Shown here: one piece after another, positions 42,901 to 55,800 of the stretch
How positions within the stretch are numbered: position 1 is the stretch's first letter
Layout: every line of letters begins with the position of its first letter
Translations under genes and position numbers: made by a program
The notes under the pieces: model-generated
Databases searched by the model: none
Told to the model about the DNA's origin: nothing
The model's input: the letters and a program-made list of their open reading frames with translations, nothing else
Source: Limnoperna fortunei
Lineage: Eukaryota > Mollusca > Bivalvia > Mytilida > Modiolidae
Length of the DNA stretch: 64,000 nt
Assembly (NCBI GenBank): GCA_944474755.1
Contig: OX104115.1
Coordinates: 55,184,648 to 55,248,647 of the forward strand
Reading direction: 5' to 3'

Positions 42901-45900
42901 AAAAAATTTCTTGAACTTTGATTTGAGGATTGTCTTTTTGACAGTTTCCTCTATGTTCGGCATTTTGTTATTACATTTATTTAGGGGTCGTCCATAATTG
43001 TCAACCATTTTCACAAGTGTTCAAACGGGGTTAATAATTTCGACATTTTTGCGTACACTTTTTTTTAATCTTCAGAAATTTTTCGTTTCCGTGGAGTTTG
43101 GTTTTTATATTAGTTTAATCTTTGATGTAAACTTTTTGATGGGGGGTGGGGGTCTCGAAAAGTGTGCTTTTTGCACACTTGTAAAAATGATTGACAATTA
43201 TGAACGTCCCCTTAGTTGTGCTTAGATAACATCATGCTGTAGCCAAATAAATAATGTGTAATAAAATTCCGTCCCTGTGTAAACAGGCTCACCGTATCCG
43301 AGGTGATACGATCGTCCTGATAGGTTCACGACGTCGTATGATTAACAACGATGACGAATGCGACGACGTGCGCCATTTATACAGAATATCATATTGAAAT
43401 ATATGATCAAGAGAATATGATATGGGTCTTTTCATATCACAGACCATAACAACCCCTCAACTAAACAAACCTTCGTCTCAGACAAGTTCATTGGTAAGAT
43501 ATCTATGTATCTCGGGATTTTTATATGTTTGTTTGTTTGAATGTGGTTTAACGCCACTTTCAACAATTTTACATCTATATCATGGCGTCCATTTTTTATT
43601 AAGGGGAAGCCGGAATACCAGGAGAGAACCTCCGACCATCGGTAGGAAAACTGGAAATCCTTGTCATTGAAGTAAAGTGCTTTCAGTGGATACTCTGGCT
43701 TCCTCCCATCAAACACTGGACGCCATTATACAGCAGACAAATGAACCTCAAAACAAACCTTTCCGCGTTTATCATAATTGTTGTGTAGTTTATCATATAA
43801 CATATCCACTTCTTTTTTGTGATCTTCCAGATTTACATGTGCTATAAATAGAAATGATGCAATATCATATATTTAACATATATAAGGCACCCACTTCTTT
43901 TAAAATACTTCACATTCTAATGGGTACTTAATGGTAAACAAAGTTAAGTCATCTGCTTCCTAAAAACTAAATGTATTATAGTAAAACTCTGCGTACATTT
44001 GCAGAGGTTTTTGAGCCACAAATACAAACTGCTTACTGCGTATGGTCGAACTGATGCCCCTTTTGTAGACCCCCAAAAAGGTGCAAATTAAATTCAACAA
44101 TTATTTAATTATTTAGAACATTTAATCAGTATTTTAAAACATGGCAGTTTTTTCAATTTCGATCGGGCGATTTTCTACGGAAATTTTGACAAAAATAAGA
44201 ACGAAACTATAAACTAGGCAAATATTGTCTGTTCGATAACTTTCGGGCAATGTCGTTTGCGGTTGAGGCTGGAAAAGTCTCGCAGTTTATCATTTGGAAA
44301 CAAAAATGGCTGACTGACGATGTAAAACAACAGAGGCATAGTATTAACTATAGACAGGTTATCGTGGATAAATTGTTTTCTACTGGATTTTTGTAATAAA
44401 AAGGTACAGGATTGAATAATTAAACTTTTAGTATAGTTAGAATTTACTAAATTAAAAATTAATGACATAAGATTTCACAGGGGTTACGAACAATAAATTC
44501 AACAGGAAAGGTAATGTTATGATTGGTTCACTCAATCTGGTCTTATGCAATTTTTTTAATATTCAACAATGCAAATTATTTTAGAAGGGAAAGTAAAATA
44601 AGTGTTACAGTTTAATGTCTATTCAAAATATAATAGTTAAAAAGTAGAATACAAAACTGTTTTTGGGGAGATTTACATTTTCTTTTTAAAATATAATTTC
44701 GTTGTTTTGCAATTAATTTGCTTAAGTTATAATGTTGTAGTTAACCCAGTAATAATTTGATATGATAGATATAAGTATAAGTTTAAGTGAACATTTTGAA
44801 ATTCCATAATATTTTTTCAAGATTTACACATTTTAAAAATGCTGATGGTTTTTCTGAACACCCATAAGAACATTGTTAAAATTGGACTTGTTCTGTTTTG
44901 TAAGATTTAAGTATAATAACATTAAAAGAACAGGAAGTTCGATATTGAAGTTACTAAGAGAAAGTATGTTTGATGGAAGAAGGCACTTTTAAGATATACA
45001 CACTTAATACCAAATACAACCGATAAACGGCTCTCCGTATTTCTTTGTTTCTACTTATAATTCTTATTATAAAGATATCTTCTTGCCGGTATCTAATTTT
45101 TTTTACTTACGACTATCAGCTGTGTTTTTAAGAATATTAATCAGATTTTGAACAGTACATCGCCGTCGTTTCTTTTTAGTAAATGATGACGTCACAGAAC
45201 TTTTTGAAGACGTCGTTTGTAAAGATAATGATGTATTACTGGAAGACGTGTTTCGTGGTGAGATCAGAGGCGGCAACTCTGTAAAAATATAACATTGTCA
45301 CCAAATAAATTGTGTGTTTGTTTGTTTGTTTGTTAAGGGTTTCACGCCGTTTAAAAAAAATTTCAGCTGTTTCATTGCATCCATTTTAGGAAGCGGAAGT
45401 ACTCGGTAAAATCCTCCAACCTTCGGCAGGAAAGACAACCCGTGTAAATTTAGGTTTAGTCGAGCACACTCTGCCTGCAGAAAGGTTGAAGTCCGCAACC
45501 TCAATGTTAACAGAGCACGTGATCACCAGTTGATACTAACTAACTACACCGCCGAGACCGCTCAAGTAAATTCAAATATTATGAACTGTCTCAGACATAA
45601 GGTGTGCACAGTCGTTGTAAAATACAACATCTATCGTTACTTAACTTTATAACAAAAATATTAAACGCAATTTTCATGGTAAAAGACGGCAGTGAAAAAG
45701 TAGACAAAAGTGTTATATTCCAGGCTACATATTAAACAACAACTTCTCTTAATACTAAACTTTCAGAGGCGTTGCTTCCTATACGCGAATACGCGGATGA
45801 ATCCGCATGATTTTGAAGAAACAAAAGTTGCAATCTATCCATGTAATCAATAAACTGTCCATTTTTAGTCCTAAATAAAGCACCTTAGAACTCTCAAAAA

Positions 45901-48900
45901 TGCACTAAACTGCACCATTGTTTTCACAATGGTCCAGGGGAATTGCCCCTGGACACCCCTGGCTATTTTGTGAACCACATTGTATTAAAATAGTCTAGCT
46001 GCGTCATGGCTTTATATTTCCCCTAAAACTTACTTATAATATCGTGAGATCTTTTAAGATCGTTTTCTGATATATGTATAGTAGGCGTGGTTGACTGTAG
46101 GCTTTTTAACACTCGACAAGTACCAGTTTTAATAATATACACCCATTCAGTAGAATTACTGTCTTTACACAGGAGAAGTCCACGTCTGAAAGAAAAACAC
46201 AAGTAACAATTCAAAACCAAAGGATAACTTTATAAACAATAGTAACCTTTTTATTTGTTCTCTAGAACATGAACGAATAGAACAGAACAGAATTTTTATT
46301 TTGTTATATACAATAAAAGAATTGTTTCCAACGCAAACAAGACATTACATACATATATAAATTGCATACAATCATGAGTAAAATTATAAATATAAATGAC
46401 AGCTCGAACAAAGTTATGGAAGTATACTAAGGCAGAAATATTACAAATTAAATGTATTAAACATATAGAGAAAAAAAGTGCCTAAATATGCATTTTTTTC
46501 TTTACCACAATTTGCTGTTACCATACTGTTAGGTTACCCAATGCTCAACCCACAGATCTGCTAAGAGCGAATCTAAGTTGGTGGATAGAGAATCTTCTTG
46601 TTTAGGGCGGGGGGGGGGGGGCGGGGTCAGGTTATCACAAGGAAAGCTGATCGTAACGTGTTTATGTGATTGGTGAGTGTCACGCTTCACGCACGATAGA
46701 AACGTTTTGTATATTTGTGATGATAAAAGCTCTACATCTTACTCATTTGGATTTTAAATATTGTTTGGGTTTGATCGCCACTGAGATGAGTCTTGATAAG
46801 ACGAAACGCACGTCTGGTGTAGTTATATTAACCTTGGTATCGTTTATGGCATTTTATTTCAAAAAGAGTAGGCCTATTGCATATTTTTTTGTTTTTTTTC
46901 TAAAGGTCTAATCAAGATTAATTTATGTAACAAATACCTCAGCCACATAAAATAACATTATTAAACAAGCAACACAACGCGGATTTCCACAAAGTAACCA
47001 TCCTCTAAAGTCAGGGATTCAGACCGAGTAACCGAGTGATTCAGCCATGCATATTTTAACAAAGAAATAAATATATAAGCCTAATCTTACTAAAATGGCT
47101 TACCTAAAAAATGTAAAACAGCAAATCTTCGGATCGTGATACGGGAGACATTCGATGGGCCATCCATTTAAGATATTTATTGACCGTAGAAAGCGTATAT
47201 GTTCCGGTTCCTGGTCTTTTTCTATTGGCATAAAAATTTCGATAAAGTCATCTCTTCCTACAGCTAATAGTTCTACACTGTTTTTACAAGTCACTGTGGC
47301 GGTTCTTTTGGATCCATGCATCAACGCTAATTCCTGAAAAAAATGTATAGTTCACATTGACCTTCAACTTTAGTAGAAATGCAACACAATTAATATGTAA
47401 TTATTCCCACGTTTTTACCTATATCTAAGACCATCCTCTACAGATTAGATTGATTTTGATGTTTCTAACACTAAAAACTACTTTGTCTTCTAATTAAAAT
47501 ATAATAAGGTGTTCGTCTGCCGTTTCTAAGGATTATGTATGTCTTGTGATGATGAAAACCCCGTGTCCACTACAGAGTAAGACTGGGGGTAGACACGGTT
47601 GACGTTTGCTCATTCCAAACGTAGACTGGTGAAACAAGCTAAATCTACCCGAGTTTAGGTATTGTATATATCTTCTATACTAGAATGCTTGTAAATATAA
47701 TATATATTTTTCCTTAATATCTTGTGAACAAAACGAAATATAACAAAGACTATACTCTGTGTCTTATTTATACATACTTAATGAAATAAAATTGACCTTA
47801 TAGAAAAGAAGCCATTTGCAGGCTTTTGCCTGTCACTATCTAACTTAACTACAGTATGTATATGTATCGGATAGTTGTTACTAATATGCTTGTAGCTAAA
47901 ATCATACTGCTTAAACATGCACACCTTCTGATTGTCCGTTTGTCCAAGGTTTTATGACAGTCGCACTATTGCAAATTTTTAAGACATTTCCCCAGTTTTT
48001 TTTGCGGAGGAAACGTAGTGCCCGATGGGAACCCCCGAAATAAACATTTGACGTATATCAGTTATTTAGTACCTTACCCCAAAGCTGTTGCCTTTTGTAA
48101 GTACTGCAGCTGTTCTTACGTTCTGTTCTCTGTCCATCACTGTCACTATTGCTGCAAGTTAAGAAAACGTTTGGAAAACGTTAGTAAATAAAAATTTAAT
48201 AAATTTACTACGCCAGACTCTTTTTCTGTCTTATCAAGACTCGTCAGTATCAAAGTACACTACTGAAAGGCTTCATAATTCATATGCTGAGCGAAACTGG
48301 ATATCAGTGAGATGGTACCAATCTCTGTGGGCCACGCCGACCTCGAGGTCAAGTTCAAATGTTATCAACCACGGTATGTGACACATCGCCTTGATTTTAC
48401 CTACCCACATACTGAATATCTAAAACCTACCTAAAAATATAAAAAATTTATAGCTCGGACACGATTACCTTCGGACGAACGGACGGACGGACAGACTGAT
48501 CACTATGGGGCCCTAATAACAAAGATTCCAAAATGTTATGCAAAGGCCAGCTAAGACATTTAAATGTTTACAAAACTTAGTTAAAACTTTTCTCAAATAC
48601 TAAGAGATTGCAAAAATAGTCATAAAAGATAATGCTTTAATATATACGTCTTTGTTTGCAGCTTAAACCGTGGTTAAATGCACGATTAATTAATAAATTT
48701 GTGTTTTCATACAGGTCACAGTATCGCGTCTACTTTATGGACTGGGACCAGTATATACGTTCCAGATTATGGACTAGAACATGCAATCACAGACGTAAGG
48801 CCCATCCATCCTCATTCCGACCAAGCGTTTGCATATTTCTGCCCAACAGAAGGAAGGAATATTTCATAGCGAGTACTATTTGTTGATGTTGCCACTGACA

Positions 48901-49750
48901 ACATAAATGGGTAATTTGTTGTATTTAACTACACAGTTGAAAATATAGTGGAAGAAAACTGAAAGTCTCGAAAACTATAGCCCCCCCCCCCCCTAAATAA
49001 GACAGTGACTAAATACGGATTAAGACAAATACACAAGGTAATCAAGAAACATAAAAGAAAAAACAACAACAAAACCCGACATATATAGTTACCTGTTTAC
49101 TTGGCATTAAAATGCCTAAACTCGTGACCTTGGTACCGGATACACCCGTGTTTTTATTTAAATTTAGAAAGCGATATCATTGCATTGGTTATCACCAAGT
49201 GGAATTATTATATGCAGAAATAACAAAGTCTTTACATGTAAACCCTTTTATGACTGAATCTATGACGTATTATTAAATTATATTATAAATGCATAAAATG
49301 ATTGATCAAAAGTTTGCTTAGTTCGTTTCATTGTTACATCTTATAGTTTGTTATTTTTGTCTGTATGGTTTAACGAGATATGGTGTTCATTTGTAAAGAT
49401 GTCAAAATTTCGACTATAGATAAGGCATTGTTTCATTGATATTATGATTTATTCTATAAGACAGGAAATTAATTTTATAGATGCAATCTAACAATTGATA
49501 TTTACACAACCGAAGTCACACGGGGTTGTCGTACGTTGGCCTTTAAAACACTGACTTACGATTATATTTCGTTTTCATTTTAAATCGTATCAATGCGTTC
49601 TATCAATAATAATATATCATATGACTTTGTGTAATCGTATCACGAACCCATATCTTTGATTGAATAATGGAGAGATTTCTAGATGTTATACGGTTGCAAT
49701 GGAAAAATATTTAATAAATATATGTTATTACATGTATCATGGGAAAACAT

Positions 49751-49841
<91 letters not shown>

Positions 49842-52800
49842 TTTTTTTATTTTAATAGACAAGAAATATGCAAAAATTACTATAGATCATACTGTAAACC
49901 ATACAATACGACGGCCACGTATCCTTGTCACATGCGTACATACTATACTTGCATGTGATACAATAATGATGAAGTCGTCGGCCATTCTCAGATGTCTACA
50001 CATGTATATTGTACCGGTCTGTGACAATATTAAGGCAAGATCTTTGAAATATATGACACCAATCGCCGATAAGCATACGTGGTTAGATACACTGTAAAAT
50101 ATGTTCTTCCGTCCTTTATACAATAATTTTAAGTTTATGGCCAACTGCCCTGCTCAAATGTGAACTGTTCCTAATACAGCGAATTAAAGTTGCTTATCAT
50201 ATATACTTTATAAGTTTAAAATACTGTTCTGACTTTGTGACAAAGTAGTATACCATACGTGTAATGTAATGTTGTCGACGATATGTCTACTATACCTGTT
50301 CCTGGTATTATAAAGTAGACGTTGTCGGCCATACGTCTACTATACCCGTTCCAGATATAATGAAGTAGAAGTTGTAGGCCATATGTCTACTATACCTGTT
50401 CCTGATATTATTATGAAGTAGGAGTTGTCAACCATGTCCTCTATACCTATAAAGTAGAAATTGTCGGCGTTATGTCTACTATACATGTTCCTGATATTAT
50501 GAAGTATTTTGAAGTAGAAGTTGTTGGTCAAATGTCTACTATACCTGTTCCTGCTATTATGAAGAAGAAGATGTAGGCCATATGTCTACTATACCTGTTC
50601 CTGATAGTATGAAGTAGAAGTTGTAGGCCATATGTCTACTATACCTGTTCCTGATATTATGAAGTAGAAATCGTCGGCTATATGACGACTATAACTGTTC
50701 CTGATATTATGAAGAAGTTATCGGCCCTATGTCTACTATACCTGTTCCTGATATTATGAAGTAGAAATCGTCGGCTATATGTCTACTATACCTGTTCCTG
50801 ATATTATGAAGAAGAAGTTATCGGCCATATGTCTACTATACCTGTTCCTGATATTATGAAGTAGAAGTTATCGGCCATATGTTTACTATACCTGTTCCTG
50901 ATATTATGAAGAAGAAGTTATCGGCCATATGTCTACTATACCTGTTCCTGATATTATGAAGAATTTATCGGCCATATGTCTACTATACCTGTTCCTGATA
51001 TTATGAAGTTGAAGTTGTAGGCCATATGTCTACTATACCAGTTCCTGATATTATTATGAAGTAGGAGTTGTCGGCCATATGTCTACTATACCTGTAAAGT
51101 AGAAATTGTCGGCGATATGTCTACTATACCTGTTCCTGATATTATGAAGTATTTTGAAGTAGAAGTTGTCGGTCAAATGTCTACTATACCTGTTCCTGCT
51201 ATTATGAAGTAGAAGTTGTCGGCGATATGTCTACCATACCTGTTCATGATAGTATGAAGTAGAAGTTGTCGGCCATGTCTACTATACCTGTTCCTGATAT
51301 TATGAAGAAGAAGTTGTAGGCCATATGTCTACTATACCTGTTCCTGATATTATGAAGAAGAAGTTATCGGCCATATGTCTACTATACCTGTTCCTGATAT
51401 TATGAAGTAGAAGTTATCGGCCATATGTCTACTATACCTGTTCCTGATATTATGAAGAAGAAGTTATCGGCCATATGTTTACTATACCTGTTCCTGATAT
51501 TATGAAGTATTTTGAAGTAGAAGTTATCGGCCATATGTCTACTATACCTGTTCCTGATAGTATGAAGTAGAAGTTGTCGGCGATATGTCTATTATACCTT
51601 TTCCTGATATTATGAAGTAGAAATCGTCCGCTATATGTCGACTATACCTGTTCCTGATATTATTAATTAGAAATTGTCCGCCTTATGCCTACTATACCTG
51701 TTCCTGATATTATGAAGTATAAGTTGTCAGCCATGAGTACTATACCTGTTCCTGATATTATGACGTAGCAGTCGTCGGCGATATGTCTACAATACATGTT
51801 CCTGATATTATGAAGTAGAAATTGTCTGCCATATGTCTACTATACCTGTTCCTGATATTATGAAGTAGAAGTCGTCGGCTATATGACGACTATACCTGTT
51901 TCTGATATTATGAAGTAGAAGTTTTCTGCCATATGTCTACTATACCTGTTCCTGATATTATGAAGTAGAAGTCGTCGGCTATATGACGACTATACCTGTT
52001 CCTGATATTATGAAGTAGAAATTGTCTGCCATATGTCTACTATACCTGTTCCTGATATTATGAAGTAGAAGTCGTCGGCTATATGACGACTATACCTGTT
52101 CCTGATATTATGAAGTAGAAGTTTTCTGCCATATGTCTACTATACCTGTTCCTGATATTATGAAGTAGAAGTTATCGGCCATATGTCTACTATACCTGTT
52201 CCTGATATTATGAAGTAGAAGTTGTCGGCCATATGTCCCTGTCTGATGATTACCCTTTTATCTTCAAAGCTGAAAGCGTAATATCCACATGTAATATTTT
52301 TAACAATGAGTACAAGTAAAACAAATAATTAAAACAAAAAACATGACAAAGGTTTGATGGTTCTGTTCTTCGATTTGGTAATTAACTGTACTGATTTTGG
52401 TTGACACATGGTCCAAAATAGTATAACGTGCTTTTGTACACTTCAAACATTCAGAAATACAAACCCACAACAGTTTCAAGTTTGTTTCTGTCCGAAAATA
52501 GTTTAGCTAAGAGGAAGGCATCAAGTAACTGTTGAATATGTTCTGTGTGTACCCTCTATCTTAGGAATGTCAGCAGAAGACGGCTAATTACCACAAATGA
52601 TTCAACTACAAATTACTCATTCAGCCTGTTATACTTACTGCTCATACCAGCCGACCCTGACGAGGGATCTCTGCATTGTGATAGGAAATTCACTAAAGGC
52701 GTCTACTGCTTGATTAAGCGCCAGTAACGCCACCTTCAATTGGTCATCTGTTCGGTCATCTGGGTCCATTGAAAGTACCGATTTAGCTTCATTGCTAAGA

Positions 52801-55800
52801 CAAGTCTGCAGTATAGAATAAATAATATTACTACGTAATGCACGAACATTTACATGTGTATATACAACGTATATTTTTACTTGTTTGGTTGTTTCTTAAA
52901 ATTGTTACCAGAAACTTTAATAGTTTGTCCTGAAATACAAAAGAAACGATTCTGTAATGACTTCGGAATTAAAAGAATGTTAAATTCATTATGTTATTCG
53001 AAATTTTTTTTGTTTGTATTTCAGTTGAATTATCATCTATAACTGGAATTACATTTACACGTGTTTAATTAAGCTGAATGTTGTTCATTATCACTTAGAC
53101 ATAAATAATGGGATTTTAAGTGAACAGTAGTAAAGAAAGAGAAGATAAGGGAAAACAAACCTAATTTGTAATACTGTGTTGGTATGAAACACTTAAGCCC
53201 CCCCCCCCCCAGCCCCAAAATCTCATGTATAGTATTTCATTGAAATCAGTACAATCAAATATATATAGACATAAAATTTTGTTGAAAAAGGTGGGGGGGG
53301 GGGTCAAATGGACGCCTTAACATAAAGCGATTTTTACGGGAAATCACGTTGCCTTAAAATACTGGCTTGGAACAATCAACACGTTTTCTAGTCAGGTGTT
53401 ATTCCTTGATACGAACAAGGCTATGCGTTATTTGCACATGCCTTAGTCCGAGTTGAATAATTGGCGCACAAATTTGTGCATTTTGATGTGCAAACGTACG
53501 TAACGTTTAATGCCATTCTACACCACATTGAGGGATTAATGTAGTTAGTCTACTATTGATCACGTGGTCTGTCAACACTGAGATTGCGGGTTCGAGCGTC
53601 ACTGCGTTCGTCTCCAATCTTAATTGACAAGGATTGCTAGTTTTCCTACCGAATGTTGGGTGTTTTTCTCCGGGTACTTCGGCTTCCTCCCCCAATAATT
53701 ATAAATACTGGACGCCATAATATAGTTGAAAAATTGCTATTAAACTACATTCAAACAAACAATCAAACACCACATTGAAACTCCCTTCTAACTTTTCTGA
53801 TTATTTTTTTTCCTGTATGAGATTTCATGTAGCAGAACCAGTTTAAACCTAACATTTATCAAATAGAAAGTCAATTTACTTTAAATTAAGTTGGTCATTT
53901 TAAAGAATATCAAACGAGATGTCGTAAAATAAATAAATAAATAAATTGTACGCTCTTTCAAATTCGTCCAAATACAATAATGACGAAAATAAATAATGTT
54001 CATCTATAAATGAAACTAAACCTTACATTTAATATTAAAAAATTTGTAAACTCAAATGAACTCAATTTAACCAGTAGGGTACTATACTCCTGACAATTAA
54101 ACCACTGAGTCACAACATCAATCTACCGGTATTTCTCCCAATACGCATACCTAAGTCGCGTGCGCGTGTGTGTGTGTGTGGTGCATTCCAATAATAAGAC
54201 AATGCATGTAGTAACTTACAAAATGGTCAAGGAGAAAATATAAATCTTATTTGAAAAAAAGTAGTTCGGTCTTGTTCGTATAATACTTACTTATTCATGT
54301 AAATTTTTATATATACTTTTTACCTCCCGTTTTGCTTTGTAATCCCCCGGGTCAAAACTTAGACCATGCATCTCAAATTCGCGTCGTGTTGGCATAAAGT
54401 CAGCTTGCGCCCATGACAAAAGTTTTCCATCATTTCGTGAATTTTGACCATTGTTGATAACAGTGGCTTTCAGTAATGTCTGCACATTCTTCACCGCTCT
54501 CTTAAAGCGCACGAGTGGCTGAAATTACAAAAAATGATAAAATTGTACGAAATTGCATGTTTATACGAAATCCTACAAAAAACACTTTTTTCAATTACAA
54601 CAGTAATGTGCTGCAATACAATGCACATGAAAACACCGTATATTGACACTGTACAACTGCACAAGATAAACCACGAGTGCATATTTTTTAAAATTATGAA
54701 TTTCTCGTGTGTTTTCGTTAAGCAGTTTGGAATTCAGTCAAATTTCTCGAAGTGTGACTCATGAAATCAAACAAATGCAACAACAATAACGGACACAACA
54801 AACATTAAAATCCGGGATTTCATATTTCTAGATCGCCTCTGTCAGTGTTTGCAAACAACGATTTATCTTATATTGATATAACCTGATCACCTGATTCGAA
54901 ATAAATCATCATTTAAATCACACAATACATTAATGCTCCCCAAAATGTCTCAAGTTATTTAAACATTTTGACTTTAAATATTTTGCTTCCTTAGGAGCTT
55001 GCAAACTGTTAAATGCAGTCCGAAAATTAAAACCAAACATTACAAAATAAAGGTTGTTGTAGTTCTCAAGTGTAAACACTATTTTATTATCTAAAAATAT
55101 GCAGTATGCATACAGACTGAAATATACAACAAAAAATCATTATATATTTAATAAAATACAAGATATCTGATTAAAAGCTGTATCTTGCAATGGATGATAT
55201 ATCCTTAACCGAATTAATGGTCTCATTTCAAGCGAGCACAGCTCGCGAAGAGCGATGAGCTCTACGGCAATTATGTGTTCGGAAGTAACGCCAAGTATTT
55301 AATTTGGTGTAAACATTATAAATCAATAATTTAACGTCCTATTATTATATAATATAATAATATATAATATATATATAATATATTATTATATTATTATTAT
55401 TATTATATAAAATAATATATAATAATAATATATAATATATAATATATTATTATATTATTATTATTATTATTATATAAAATAATATTGTGTTAACAAACAT
55501 TTACTTGCAAGCTGTTTGCGTTCTGATTTATTTTAAAAACTACAGTAGAGTGATACTACGGCTCCGCATATACTCATAAGTAACACTACACATCGACAGG
55601 TCCGGTTGGTGTTCAATAAAATGAAATATAGACCAATATATACGTAATTTAAAAACACAATACAACAAACAAACTAAAACAATTCTAGTAAAACCGTAAC
55701 ACGTACAAATATCACCAAATGACCTACAGGCATATGCATCTTACCAAAATTCGTTTATAACTTAATAGATAGATTAATTATTTGACTTTCAAAGTTACTT

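Larger units (their letters stand above)
41872..45110. other. Gene A intron region with repeats and an unlocated small exon
   Basis: It contains SINE pieces (42,755-43,760) and a dispersed-repeat copy (44,005-44,400). An exon with length 2 modulo 3 should lie here to reconcile the phases of exons 8 and 9. I searched by eye and found no candidate good enough to report. Confidence 0.55.
48152..50270. other. Gene A intron 4, part next to exon 5
   Basis: It contains a partial mussel-type repeat (about 48,190-48,300), a plus-strand exon-like fragment (48,715-48,869), a C run near 48,981 and the TTTA microsatellite at 49,743-49,852. Confidence 0.6.

Noticed and set aside
45770..46000. Possible small hAT-like element with a GGCGTTGC start and a GC-rich hairpin (CCAGGGGAATTGCCCCTGG)
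   Set aside because: No matching right-hand terminal repeat could be found.
49660..50097. 145-codon frame with (IYLF)n
   Set aside because: It is produced by the TTTA microsatellite.
50340..50531. Minus-strand frame with NFYF motifs inside the array
   Set aside because: It is a shadow of the exon-derived minisatellite units; the array as a whole is intronic.
50271..52237. CRISPR-like array
   Set aside because: The units are contiguous without unique spacers and are derived from a eukaryotic exon.
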